Source of the DNA: Paenibacillus polymyxa M1
GTDB taxonomy: Bacteria > Bacillota > Bacilli > Paenibacillales > Paenibacillaceae
Assembly (NCBI RefSeq): GCF_000237325.1
Contig: NC_017542.1
Location: 3,134,501 to 3,198,500 of the forward strand
Direction: 5' to 3'
DNA length: 64,000 nucleotides
Shown: in pieces, positions 52,237 through 61,283 of the stretch
How positions within the stretch are numbered: the first letter of the stretch is position 1
How the letters are laid out: every line of letters starts with the position of its first letter
Notes under the pieces: generated by a model
Told to the model about the DNA's origin: nothing
Seen by the model: the letters and a program-made list of their open reading frames with translations, nothing else
Databases searched by the model: none
Position numbers and translations under genes: made by a program

Positions 52237-53445
52237 TTATTGTTCCATAACATTTCTAACAAACAATTGCTTGTTTTTATGAGCAATTGTACTTACTATC
52301 GCAAGTAATAGCCCCGAAATAACGAATACAATTCTAATTCCTAACAAATCTGCTAATACTCCCATAACAAGAGAGCCAACGCCAAAAATCCCAGTTCCGA
52401 TAGCACCTAACGAGGTATAAACAGTTGATAACTGTTCTTTTGACACACTAGTTTGTATAACCGTTTGTTGAGGAATTTTTTTAATTTGTCCAAAAAGCCC
52501 TACACAGAGCGATAAAAGTAAGGAAATCATTGGAATGCTGTTTATGCTAAATAATATTGTGAATAAGAAACTTGCAAATGAACCGACAAAAATAAAGGTT
52601 CCTATTTTCTTTTCAACAAAAGAAGAAAATTTAATACAATAAGCACTTCCTAAAATCAGACCTAAAAAGTTAGCTCCATTGATAAATCCCCACCATTTTT
52701 CATCAACGTTCAAAGCCTCGTTGACAAACACATATAAAATAGCAGCTATCCAAACCGTTGCAGCAATTGTTTCCAAAAATTCTATCCAAGCAATCCTTCT
52801 TAATACTGGAGTGTTAGATAAAGTTTTCCAACCTTCTTTAATTTTTTCTAGTTTCCCTTTTTGCTCGGTTGTTTTATGGTTTACACTTTCTAAAAGGCAA
52901 AGTAATATGCTTGCAATTACAAATAAACATCCAACTAACCAAATAAGTTGTTGAGAACTCATAATAATTAGCAATGAACTTCCTACGAACCACATACCTG
53001 CTTGTATGGTCTGCGTAATTGTTTCTGCAATTCCATTAGCTTGAATTAGACATTCAGGTTTAACATAGTATGGAGTTAATGTCTGTCTTATTGGATTTGC
53101 ACATCCGTCAAAAAAAGCAATCAATCCTATTATTAAAAAGATAAAATAATAATTAGCTGCTGTTAAACCAATTAACATAAACCCTAGAATAAAGAGTAAA
53201 ATCGTCTTTACAATTTGTGACCCAGCAAGTAACCATTTAAGATTTAATTTCTCAACCAAAAGAGGAGTCAGCAGACTGGATATAAACATAGAAGAAGCAA
53301 TCGTAAATGGAACAAACGATGCTGCAATTGCAGAACCTGTTAATACAAAAATTGTACTTATAACACCGACTATATATAATACATCGCCTATATTAGCGAG
53401 TGATTGACCCAAAAGTAATAAAGAAAAATTTTTATTCAATTTCAT
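52237..53445 (-). CDS. MFS efflux transporter (macrolide-efflux-like)
   Basis: This 402-residue protein has about 12 membrane spans and the MFS-3/MefA-like layout: FSLLLLGQSLANIGDVLYIV at the start, IAFFDGCANPIRQTLTPYYV between spans 4 and 5, and SVSKEQLSTVYTSLGAIGTG in the second half. It likely exports an antibiotic or peptide. It is AT-rich compared with the core genes and is carried in a transposon remnant, both signs of transfer as a resistance cargo gene. The specific drug cannot be read. Confidence 0.85.
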   Translation of the reverse strand: MKLNKNFSLLLLGQSLANIGDVLYIVGVISTIFVLTGSAIAASFVPFTIASSMFISSLLTPLLVEKLNLKWLLAGSQIVKTILLFILGFMLIGLTAANYYFIFLIIGLIAFFDGCANPIRQTLTPYYVKPECLIQANGIAETITQTIQAGMWFVGSSLLIIMSSQQLIWLVGCLFVIASILLCLLESVNHKTTEQKGKLEKIKEGWKTLSNTPVLRRIAWIEFLETIAATVWIAAILYVFVNEALNVDEKWWGFINGANFLGLILGSAYCIKFSSFVEKKIGTFIFVGSFASFLFTILFSINSIPMISLLLSLCVGLFGQIKKIPQQTVIQTSVSKEQLSTVYTSLGAIGTGIFGVGSLVMGVLADLLGIRIVFVISGLLLAIVSTIAHKNKQLFVRNVMEQ

Positions 53446-53724
53446 TATATATCCCCTATTATTTCATTCGAATTTGGCTTAATAGGGGTATATTAGATTG
53501 GACTATTCATTAAAATTTGACTCCTATCATATATGGGACAAATCTGGGGATATAGATTTATCACAAATTTTGTATCATCGATTAATATTTAAATGAATTA
53601 TAGCATATTTTTTCACTCCCATAGTAATTATATTCATACACCATTTTTTCCTTACGATTCTTTTATTTATATTCAGTAAATTCTCCATAAAATATAAAAA
53701 TCCTACTTCCGCTAAACTGCCCCG

Positions 53725-53916
53725 TTAGTTGAATAAGAAGTTATGAGGGAGAATAAAACGGAAGTCCTTATTGTTATATAAGGTTGCTTTTGAAACATCA
53801 GCTTCACTTGCTACACTGTTAAAGTTTATTTTCTCATTGGCTCTTATGAGCCTTTTAATGGCTTCATCTACCTTTTGAGAAGTAGTAGCCTTGCGATTAG
53901 TATGAATGGCTTTCAA
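53725..53916 (-). pseudogene. TnpC-like fragment of a Tn554-type element
   Basis: The reading AIHTNRKATTSQKVDEAIKR, then FNSVASEADVSKATLYNN, matches the N-terminal DNA-binding part of TnpC proteins. It ends early (63 residues against about 125). It follows the TnpB remnant in the expected order. Confidence 0.7.
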
Positions 53917-53924
53917 GTGGGCAG

Positions 53925-55260
53925 AACGGTTATATTCAGCATTGCCTTCGTGGTTGTTTTAATATGAAGCTCATATTTTTGCTTATCTAACTCCGAAAAA
54001 CCAACAGCTAAGTCTTACATGGGGTTTGATTGTCACCACAAGTGAGGCACGGGGGAGCTTCCATATGGGGGCAATTACCGTTCAAACGAGTGTGGCACCT
54101 TCCATAGGGGTTATCCATCGCATTTAGTTTATGGTCTTGCCATAAAGCATCCAAAATATCTGTTGGTATATCTTCTCCTTCCTTAATTTCTTGAATTTCA
54201 CCATTTAAATCGAAACTGAATACTCCTTACTTCACAGCGGATTCAAAGGCTTCTCTTTTGGTTTCATCTAATAGTTTAGCGTATCGCATTGTCATTTCTG
54301 GAGAAGCATGAGCTAAAAGCTCTTGAACAGTTAGAATATCTGCACCACTATTTATCATTTTCACTCCATAAGTATGTCGAAACTGATGCATCGCGAAATG
54401 AAAAAGATTGCCGTTTTCGTCAGTGATATTCACTTTTTTTGCTAATATATTTAATGCGCTATTAACCCAATTTTGCCCATATGGTTGTCCTTTTCGTTTT
54501 CCACGATATCGCACAAAAATATAATCCTTTGGATTATTATCTTGATTACTATATTTTTTTGATTTATCGATTAGAACGGCAAGGATTCCTGCTAACTCTT
54601 CATCAATTGGAATACGATGTTCTTTCACATAGGTTTTTCTTATATCTGTTACTATAGAGTATTGCCCGTTTAGTTGAACTAAGCAGTCAAAGGTTAGTTC
54701 TAATGCATCGGATATTCTAAGCCCTGTTTTAAATGCCGCCCAAACTATCGGAACAATATCTTTATGTAATTCATCTAGGTGAGAAAAAAGCTGCTCTAAG
54801 ACAAAATCCGGAATGTAATAGATTTGGTCAACGGATTTCTCTCTCGGTTTAGGCTTATCTTCAGGAAAAATCAACAATCTTACATGTTTTTCAGAAGCTA
54901 TTTCATACTCATATCGTTGAATATCTTCAAGAAATTTTTGTATAGTGCCTAATGCTATTGATATATATGCTTCAGGATGTGCATTCTTTTGTTTCAGTTG
55001 AATTTGAATATTCATGTAGAAATTCGATGTATTTTTCTATGTGCTTTCGCTTTAAAGCTTTTAAATCTTTCCATTTTGGTTCTAGTGTAAATACAAATGT
55101 AAAAAAAGATGGTAAAAACGTTATATAATTTAATGCCGTACCCCATGCGAATTTATTTTTACTAAGTAATCGTTGCTTAAAATACTTTTTGACTTGCTCA
55201 CGAATGGTAGTAGGTATCTTTGAGAAATCAATATAATATTGGCATTAGTTTAGTCTATTT
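53925..55260 (-). pseudogene. decayed TnpB tyrosine recombinase of a Tn554-type element
   Basis: The intact stretch 54227-55015 has the catalytic part: KTGLRISDALELTFD, HQFRHTYGVKMINSG, ELLAHASPEMTMRYAKL. Upstream, in a shifted frame, are FSKIPTTIREQVKKYFKQ and WKDLKALKRKHIEKYIEF from the N-terminal half. Downstream of an in-frame TAA comes the cysteine-rich tail (NPYGRCHTRLNGNCPH, PPCLTCGDNQ). At least one frameshift and one stop, plus a missing N-terminus, make it inactive. Confidence 0.85.
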
Positions 55261-55261
55261 A

Positions 55262-55512
55262 ATAATAAAGTAGTTCAGTGGATCAACGAGGCCCAAGCTG
55301 ATGGGCAATTGACTTGGAAAAACTATTCTGTTCTCGAACATGACCCAGCAATCGACCCTAATACTACAGTCGGGAAGAAAAAACTTCAAGAAATATTAGA
55401 CAATCAGATTAAACCAGCATCAAAGATCATCATCCTTGCTGGTATGTACGCCGCCCATAGTGACTGGATTATTCACGAAACTAACACCTCTGTTTTACAA
55501 AAAAAGTACATC
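55262..55512 (+). pseudogene. C-terminal part of the TIR-like (DUF1863/ThsB-type) gene, truncated again
   Basis: The frame reads VVQWINEAQADGQLTWKNYS, VLEHDPAIDPN, LQEILDNQIKPASKIIILAG and MYAAHSDWI, the core of the TIR-like domain, and continues the gene begun at 51957. It loses similarity after KKYIVGVKP, where a phage lysozyme remnant begins on the other strand, so the usual final third (PWG and beyond) is missing. The open frame formally runs to 55566. Confidence 0.8.
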
Positions 55513-55514
55513 GT

Positions 55515-55890
55515 TGGCGTGAAACCTAAATGTCCTAGCTACGGCTGTAAGCTCCGCTTTGCTTAATCCGGACTTGTTGGACTCATAATCCATAACCGGC
55601 GGCAGATCGAAAGCCGCGATGCCTCCGACTGAATTAATGGCGCTCACAAAGTTTGCAGCTTCCTTTCGGGCATCCTCTGGCGTTTTCGCAGAATCGTCTA
55701 AACAGTGATAGGCCCCGATCAGGACTCCGACAGCTCGTGCAGCCTGTGATTACCGATGAATGTTTTGTCGCGGTATGACTTACCCTGACTGGCCTTAAGA
55801 AAGGCAAAGGAAATGCCGCTTGCCTTGACCGCCTTCCAAACAATCTTTCCTTGATAACGGGATACGTCTATTCCTTAGGCATTACCTTTT
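55515..55890 (-). pseudogene. GH25 phage lysozyme remnant
   Basis: The minus strand reads GIDVSRYQGKIVWKAVKASG, FAFLKASQGKSYRDKTFIGN, then, after a frameshift near 55745, ARAVGVLIGAYHCLDDS and PPVMDYESNKSGLSKAELT. This is the GH25 muramidase pattern (DVSRYQG, catalytic D-x-E near VMDYES). A second base loss near the start breaks MPKGIDV. The 3' third is missing, ending at the TIR-like remnant. Confidence 0.8.
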
Positions 55891-56337
55891 TTCCTTGCTT
55901 GCATCTTCCCTGTCCCCTTCCTGACTTCCGCTTTTACTTTTTAGAACCTCAACCGCTTGTCGGATCACTGGTGGTATTGGCGCTCCAAGCCTGCCCCCGT
56001 TTTCCAGAATCGAAAGCAGCTCATTTGCCATATAAAAATAGGCGACCACATCCCGGAATAGGTGCGAATCGCCTAAGACTCCATCAATCAGATGGGATAC
56101 TGATACCATTGCAAAAATAAATACCTTTCGAGCGATACCGATAAGACCAATCTTGCTTTTTAAACCGGGCCCGGTTCCCTTCTTACCTTCTACGCCAGCG
56201 GTAAATAATCCAGTCACATAATCAATAATGACCAGAGCAAGTAACACCCCCAATACTCCCGACCACCCACCGTAAAAATACGTCACAGCGCTGCTTCCTA
56301 AAGCAGTACTGAACTTAAAAACCTCCCACTTATCCAC
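55882..56337 (-). CDS. phage holin, TcdE/Bhl-type
   Basis: GGGGGAAG precedes GTG at 56337, giving 151 residues. The layout is that of the toxin-secretion/phage-lysis holin family: WEVFKFSTALGSSAVTYFYG, then a long hydrophobic run GVLGVLLALVIIDYVTGLFT, GLIGIARKVFIFAMVSVSHL, and a charged tail (SQEGDREDASKEKR). Holins open the membrane for the endolysin, here the GH25 remnant downstream. It looks intact, but its partner is not, so the lysis cassette is dead. Confidence 0.85.
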   Translation of the reverse strand: MDKWEVFKFSTALGSSAVTYFYGGWSGVLGVLLALVIIDYVTGLFTAGVEGKKGTGPGLKSKIGLIGIARKVFIFAMVSVSHLIDGVLGDSHLFRDVVAYFYMANELLSILENGGRLGAPIPPVIRQAVEVLKSKSGSQEGDREDASKEKR

Positions 56338-56359
56338 CTTGCTTCCCCCGTCTCTCCGT

Positions 56360-56581
56360 TCAGGAAACTTTTCCTGAGCTATCATCGTCTACTTTCTGTT
56401 CCTTTTCTTCCTGGGCCTGTATCTCTGCTAATGCATTTCCTACTGCTATATCCAACCCCTCAAGTATTTCTTTACGTTTATGTGGCTGTGAAGCAATTAC
56501 AGCAGAAATGATCTCAGTTAAATCCTCAACAGGTCTGGTTAGATCCAGTTGTATGTCCAATGTGGATTTTATCTTTGCCAT
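56360..56581 (-). CDS. small phage protein before the holin (73 aa)
   Basis: GAGGGGGTGACG precedes the ATG at 56581. The product (MAKIKSTLDIQLDLTRPVED, IISAVIASQPHKRKEILEGL, ending DDDSSGKVS) is acidic and helical. No family is named, but a degraded copy of its gene is seen at 59173-59275, showing a duplication or a second phage remnant. It lies 22 bp before the holin, the usual place of small tail-to-lysis genes. Confidence 0.6.
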   Translation of the reverse strand: MAKIKSTLDIQLDLTRPVEDLTEIISAVIASQPHKRKEILEGLDIAVGNALAEIQAQEEKEQKVDDDSSGKVS

Positions 56582-56818
56582 GGGTTTCGTCACCCCCTCA
56601 AGACGCAAAATAAGCCCCTGATTTATCAGAGGCTTTCATACCTATATCTTAAATTGGTTTTATTACTATAACGGTGCGGATTTTAAACAGAAATATTGCT
56701 CAGCAAAAATAAGGTTGTAGAGTGACTATACATCTTTAAGCTAACAGGAAGTAAAGTTCCAATTATGGTAATATGGAGGATGACCAAATCTTCTGTTTGA
56801 GTTAGGAGCGAGTTACCT

Positions 56819-56935
56819 ATGGATCTACTCATAATTATTTTAGTGATCGGTTTTATAACCATAGTAAGTTATCTCAGGGCAATTCATATTTCTCTTCAAC
56901 GAATTATAGAATATAAAGGTAAAGAAAATGACTAG
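56819..56935 (+). CDS. small membrane protein (38 aa)
   Basis: TTAGGAGCGAG precedes the ATG. The product is one hydrophobic span (MDLLIIILVIGFITIVSYL) and a basic-acidic tail (QRIIEYKGKEND). It is too short for family recognition. It is in the same direction as the phospholipase-like gene 100 bp later and may be cargo in the phage remnant. Confidence 0.45.
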   Translation: MDLLIIILVIGFITIVSYLRAIHISLQRIIEYKGKEND

Positions 56936-57032
56936 CTATTTTCAAATATACCCAGTTTCAATATTTTGTAATATATTGGCGTATAGCTACATTATAACTA
57001 TTCGACTGTCTTAACTTAGGAGGTTCTAAAGA

Positions 57033-57671
57033 ATGCCTTATCCAATGGTCCATTTTGCTATAGCTTTAGAACTTTGCTCGCGTACTCCATCTTCTAGTTT
57101 CTTAATTGGGAGTATTGCTCCAGATGCTGTCCATGTAAGGGGAGATGTGACAAGAAGCGAAAAGGGTATTACACATTTTGTTTGTGAAGATAGATTCCCT
57201 AGTAGTGAGGTACTTAAGGAAAGATGCCAGTATTATTTAAACCTTAATGTTGAGACTAACTGGACAGATTACATACTAGGGTATTTTGCCCATATCTATG
57301 CGGACATAAGATGGACGGAAACAGTCTATTCGAATTTTGAACGTGAGTATCAAGGAGAAAAAGATGAAATAAGAAAAATCTATAATATGGAAGCAAACCA
57401 AGTAGAATTTAATTTAATCAAAAGAGAAGAATGGGCAGAAGATGTTCTCAACAAGCTCTATGTAGGAAATGCCTATAGTATTGAACCATTGTTAACACAA
57501 ATTGAAGTAAATCAGTACCGAGATATAAAACTACAATGGCTACGTAATAAGAACAATGAACCCCAGATAACCCCAATTTATTTAAAGGTAGATGTGGTTA
57601 AGAGTTTTGTTACAAAGACATCGCATGAACTTAACGACTTATATAAAGAATGGGGAATCGAGTCTCTATAA
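57033..57671 (+). CDS. zinc-dependent phospholipase C-like protein
   Basis: TTAGGAGGTTC precedes the ATG. The 212-residue protein has the layout of the zinc-dependent phospholipase C/S1-P1 nuclease-like fold: PMVHFAIALELCSRT (histidine 7), FLIGSIAPDAVHVR (aspartate), KGITHFVCEDRF, and YILGYFAHIYADIRW (HxxxD-type metal pair near 89-95). No signal peptide is present, so it acts in the cytoplasm. The substrate is unknown. It is inserted, in opposite direction, inside the phage lysis/tail remnant. Confidence 0.75.
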   Translation: MPYPMVHFAIALELCSRTPSSSFLIGSIAPDAVHVRGDVTRSEKGITHFVCEDRFPSSEVLKERCQYYLNLNVETNWTDYILGYFAHIYADIRWTETVYSNFEREYQGEKDEIRKIYNMEANQVEFNLIKREEWAEDVLNKLYVGNAYSIEPLLTQIEVNQYRDIKLQWLRNKNNEPQITPIYLKVDVVKSFVTKTSHELNDLYKEWGIESL

Positions 57672-57858
57672 GTAAGACTTGTTTAAGCTATCGTGACACA
57701 GCAGTTTAATATCACACATCGTTGAGCAGGCACATAAGTCTGCTCTTTGGGTATTAGACACTAATTTGATTATTTTTAAAATGGAGTTGTTTATCATTTT
57801 AAAGCATTATAAGATGGTTTCAGACATCGATGTACTTTAAAAAGAAAGAGAAGAAAAT

Positions 57859-58314
57859 ATGAAGGCTGAAATTGAAAAAATACCGTCTTGTAGAATTGCA
57901 TACATGAGACAGATTGGTCCGTATGGAATTGCAAATTCACAACTAATGGAGAAATTTAAATACTGGGTTGAATCGAATAAATTATTTAATAATAAGTCTA
58001 TTATCCTCGGCATTGTCCAAGATAATCCTGCATTTGTGAAGCCGGAAAATTGTCGCTACGATGCATGTTTGGTTATTCCTGATGGTTACTGTGTTAATAC
58101 TGATGAAGTAAGTCTAAGCAATATTAGTGGAGGAAGATACGCTGTTTTTAAGATAAATCATACAGCAGAAGCTGTTCAAAAGGCTTGGGGCGAAATATTT
58201 CTAGAGTTGAAAAACCAAAAGTTCAGATTAGATGAAACCAAACCTATCTTGGAGCGCTATACAATTGAACTTATTAATAATCATCGTTGCGAAATTTGCG
58301 TTCCGATTCAATAA
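57859..58314 (+). CDS. GyrI-like/AraC effector-binding domain protein
   Basis: AAAGAGAAGAAAAT lies before the ATG. The 151-residue protein fits the SbmC/GyrI fold: EIEKIPSCRIAYMRQIGPYG at the N-terminus, then ILGIVQDNPAFVKPENCRYDAC, SNISGGRYAVFKINHTAE and RYTIELINNHRCEICVPIQ at the end. Such stand-alone domains bind small hydrophobic or toxic compounds or inhibit gyrase. It is alone, without a regulator domain. A strong bidirectional terminator follows at 58375-58400. Confidence 0.82.
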   Translation: MKAEIEKIPSCRIAYMRQIGPYGIANSQLMEKFKYWVESNKLFNNKSIILGIVQDNPAFVKPENCRYDACLVIPDGYCVNTDEVSLSNISGGRYAVFKINHTAEAVQKAWGEIFLELKNQKFRLDETKPILERYTIELINNHRCEICVPIQ

Positions 58315-58374
58315 ACGTGTTAAGATACCTATTATTAAAGGTAGTCTAATACTAATCCCTCTCATAAAAGTAAA

Positions 58375-58402
58375 AGCCCTCTGTTTAAGAGGGCTTTTTG
58401 TC
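58375..58402. terminator. bidirectional terminator
   Basis: AAAGCCCTC and GAGGGCTTT with T-runs on both sides. It ends the GyrI-like gene on + and lies inside the trailing reading of the phage remnant on -. Confidence 0.85.
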
Positions 58403-58782
58403 ACGGTGACGGTTTTTTCAATGCGCTCAATAAGTTTTTGATCGTCGCCTGCCGCACCTATTCTTCTATCGATGTCAGTCAATGACTTTTCAGATTTTGT
58501 AATATCATTATTAAGTATTTCGATCAATTCCTCCACAGTCCCAGAGTGCTTTACAATTAGTTCCTTGGACCAATTGGTATGTGGGTTATTCTTCAAAGCC
58601 ATTGCTTGTGACTGCTCTTCAACAACCACATATGAAGAAGGGGTTCCTGTTGTAATTTCAATAGTTTTCCCCTTCACCGCTAGGTTCGTCCCCAAAGATT
58701 CTGAAATCGGGCGCAAAGGTACATACGCTGTACCATCGACGGCAATAGCGTTTTCAAACAATGTTGTTCCATTTACGCTCAC
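58380..58782 (-). pseudogene. phage stalk-domain protein, truncated
   Basis: AGGGGAATAAAAT precedes GTG at 58782. The N-terminal 60 residues are a copper-amine-oxidase-N/stalk domain (AIAVDGTAYVPLRPISESLG, TNLAVKGKTIEITTG), followed by a helical part (VEELIEILNNDITKSEK). From about residue 130 the frame runs through the terminator and then antisense to the GyrI-like gene (to 58228), so the true 3' end is lost. Stalk-domain proteins of this kind occur between tail and lysis genes of Paenibacillus phages. Confidence 0.6.
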
Positions 58783-58811
58783 ATTTTATTCCCCTAAAAC
58801 CATCTTTCCAA

Positions 58812-59039
58812 CTAGTGGAAATTTCTTGGTGATGGATCAAATGTAGCGTTCACAATTACATCATCGTACATATCACCTCTTAGTGAAGCAACATCGTTTC
58901 TCAACTCTCTGATTGTTTCCCCGAGATTTTCAATAAAATCTTCAACTCCGAGCTTAAGCCCACTTACAGTAGCTTTAGTAAAATTAACCTCATTTTGAAA
59001 ATAAACCATATTATCCGTAGATTTTAATATATCCCCCAC
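58812..59039 (-). CDS. small phage protein (75 aa)
   Basis: The frame starts at GTG 59039 just after a stop. The product is helical (FTKATVSGLKLGVEDFIENL, GETIRELRNDVASLRGD) and ends ATFDPSPRNFH. It follows the tail-protein fragment and precedes the stalk-domain gene in the minus direction, a usual order in phage tail modules. No family is recognised, and the start may be an artefact of decay. Confidence 0.4.
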   Translation of the reverse strand: MGDILKSTDNMVYFQNEVNFTKATVSGLKLGVEDFIENLGETIRELRNDVASLRGDMYDDVIVNATFDPSPRNFH

Positions 59040-59170
59040 CCATATTATCTACATGAAATGAATTCAAGTCCCCAAAAATACGCCTACCCTCTTTTGCTGT
59101 ACAGAATAAGGCACCTGTAATAATACCGCCCTCTATCTCATTACCAATTAACTTACTGGCTCTAATAATC
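59010..59170 (-). pseudogene. phage tail protein, C-terminal fragment
   Basis: The minus strand reads IGNEIEGGIITGALFCTAKE, then IFGDLNSFHVDNMGGGYIKI and YG-stop. This resembles the end of phage tail or minor structural proteins. The rest of the gene is absent; to the right lies the degraded copy at 59173-59275. Confidence 0.5.
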
Positions 59171-59172
59171 AT

Positions 59173-59275
59173 CTTGGGCCCGTATCGCTGCTAATGCATT
59201 TCCTATCCTATATCCAAACCTTAAGTATTTCTTTCCGGCGTGCTGGTTGCGAAGCAATGATAGCAGAAGATAGTT
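59173..59275 (-). pseudogene. degraded copy of the small phage gene at 56360-56581
   Basis: About 100 bp match 56409-56515, sharing for example GCTAATGCATTTCCTA and AAGTATTTCTTT on the plus strand, with small deletions. It is evidence of duplication inside, or of two related, phage remnants. Confidence 0.65.
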
Positions 59276-59387
59276 GAAAAACAGTAATCAATCTAAGGAG
59301 CATGTCGACCTACGCGAGGCTTCATCCTAAATGAAACTAACGCAGGTTGTAGTTAAATTACTATTGTGATAAACTGGATGTAATTTG

Positions 59388-59612
59388 ATGATGGGAGTTG
59401 AACGGATACATGTAGAACTTTCTTGCTTCGAGATCACGAAAAGAACGGACTCAGCGATTGGCTAGGGTCGTTTTATTTCGTCTCTGCAAGAAAGGTCTGC
59501 GTTTCGTTTGCGCTCCCTCTCCGGACAGTCATATGGCCCCCTTGTAATGGGGTCTTATTTCCTCGTATGGATTAGAGCCGCAAGAAAGCACCTTTCTTGC
59601 GGCTCTTTTTTA
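59388..59612 (+). promoter_or_regulatory. leader-peptide attenuator of the ABC-F gene
   Basis: A 25-codon leader frame (59388-59465, MMGVERIHVELSCFEITKRT at its start) contains CTTTCTTGC (59418-59426). This can pair with GCAAGAAAG at 59486-59494. The same GCAAGAAAG recurs in the 5' arm and CTTTCTTGC in the 3' arm (59592-59600) of a terminator hairpin at 59574-59606 with a T-run. A ribosome stalled by an antibiotic on the leader would free 59486-59494 to pair with the 3' arm and allow read-through. Confidence 0.75.
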
Positions 59613-59637
59613 TTTCCAAACGAAAGGATGATTGCCA

Positions 59638-61124
59638 TGCCCGCCATTCAGGTAACCAATCTTACTTTTGCCTATCCAGGCAGCTATGACCCTATATTCG
59701 AAAATGTTCATTTTCAAATTGATACAGACTGGAAGTTGGGCTTTACAGGACGAAACGGTCGGGGTAAAACGACGTTCTTAAACCTGCTGCAGGGGAAGTA
59801 CGAATACAGCGGTACGATCTCCACACCAGTCGCCTTTGATTATTTTCCGTTTCCCGTCGAACATCCGGAGTATTTGACTTTAGATGTCGTCGAAGAGATC
59901 GTGCCAAGCTATGAGAACTGGAAGCTGATGCGTGAACTGAACCTGCTTAAGGTTTCAGAAGACGTGTTGTACCGACCATTCGAATCGCTGTCCCAAGGAG
60001 AACAGACGAAGGTATTGCTGGCTGTGCTATTCATCCAAGACAATCGATTTCTGCTCATCGACGAGCCGACCAATCATCTCGATTTGCACGCACGCAAGCT
60101 TGTCGCCGATTATCTGAATACGAAGCGTGGTTTTATTCTTGTTTCACACGACCGTGCTTTTCTCGACCGCTGCGTGGATCATATTCTGTCGATCAACAAA
60201 ACGAATATTGAAATCCAAAAAGGCAACTTCTCCAGCTGGTGGACGAACAAAACTCGCCAGGATACATTCGAAATGGCACAAAACGAAAAGCTGTACAAAG
60301 ACATACAGCGTTTATCAGCTTCCGCTAAACGTACTAGTAGCTGGTCTTTCGAGACCGAAAAATCGAAAAACGGCACACGAAATTCCGGTTCCAAACTTGA
60401 CAAGGGGTACGTCGGACATAAGGCAGCCAAAATGATGAAACGCTCAAAATCCATCGAACAGCGGCAACACACTGCTTTAGAGGAAAAATCGAAACTGCTC
60501 CGAAATATCGAACAGTCAGAAAGCCTTGCGATCTCTCAGCTCGTGTATCCCAAATCGGAATTGGCGATACTGGATCATGTTACGATTTACTACGGGGAAA
60601 GAGCAGTATGCAAGAACGTTAGTCTGATGATTGAACCAGGAGATCGGATTGCAATTTCAGGTCCAAATGGTTCAGGTAAGTCTAGCTTGCTTCACCTGCT
60701 CAACGCTGAGGAGCTATACTATACAGGTACGTTTCAACGGGATCCGCAGCTTCGCGTTTCCTATGTATCCCAGAATACTTCTGATTTGCGAGGTACGCTT
60801 TCCGATTATGCAGCAGAGCACAGAATTGACGAAAGCTTATTTAAAGCCGTGTTGCGTAAGCTAGATTTCGCCCGCATCCAGTTTGAGAAGGATATATCGG
60901 CGTTTAGCGGCGGGCAGAAGAAGAAAGTTCTGATCGCGAGAAGCCTATGTGAGGAGGCTCATCTGCATATTTGGGACGAACCGCTCAACTTTGTTGACGT
61001 GATTTCCCGGATGCAAATTGAGGAGCTGCTGCTTGAATACACGCCCACCATTGTATTCGTAGAGCATGATCGGGAATTTCATGACCGGGTCGCCACGAAA
61101 ACGATTGAACTCGGTGGGGATTAG
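59638..61124 (+). CDS. ABC-F ribosomal protection protein, Lsa-like
   Basis: From the ATG at 59638 (AAAGGATG upstream) the protein has 495 residues and two ABC ATPase domains without membrane spans. Domain 1 has GRNGRGKTT, LSQGEQTKVLLA and LIDEPTNHLDL; domain 2 has GPNGSGKSS, FSGGQKKKVLIA and IWDEPLNFVD. A charged linker between them (about 210-310) is the antibiotic-resistance-domain position. Such proteins bind the ribosomal E site and displace lincosamides, streptogramins A and pleuromutilins. Control by the leader attenuator at 59388-59612 fits this. The exact drug range cannot be read. Confidence 0.9.
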
Positions 61125-61238
61125 AATTTTACAAATTGAATTGGATTAAGACATGATTTCAACGATAGAAAGCTTTGTTCAACAACTTTTATGAAAAGGA
61201 AAAAGATTGAACTAAAGGCACACGATAGTTCAATCGAA

Positions 61239-61283
61239 CATCGGCAGTCTAGGATTTTATTTTTTCGTCCATGGCTGCCGATG
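61239..61283. repeat. repeated hairpin, copy B
   Basis: CATCGGCAG and CTGCCGATG enclose TCTAGGATTTTAT and TTTTTCG. It is closely similar to 39435-39475. The following frame is a truncated TetR fragment. Confidence 0.6.

Larger units (their letters stand above)
52030..55262. mobile_element. Tn554-like transposon remnant carrying an MFS efflux gene
   Basis: The insert separates the two halves of the TIR-like gene. It contains a perfect terminator palindrome near its left end (52057-52098), the MFS gene, a TnpC-like fragment and a decayed TnpB. No TnpA is seen, so the element is a remnant. Exact ends are uncertain by about 20 bp because no ancestral sequence is available. Confidence 0.75.
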
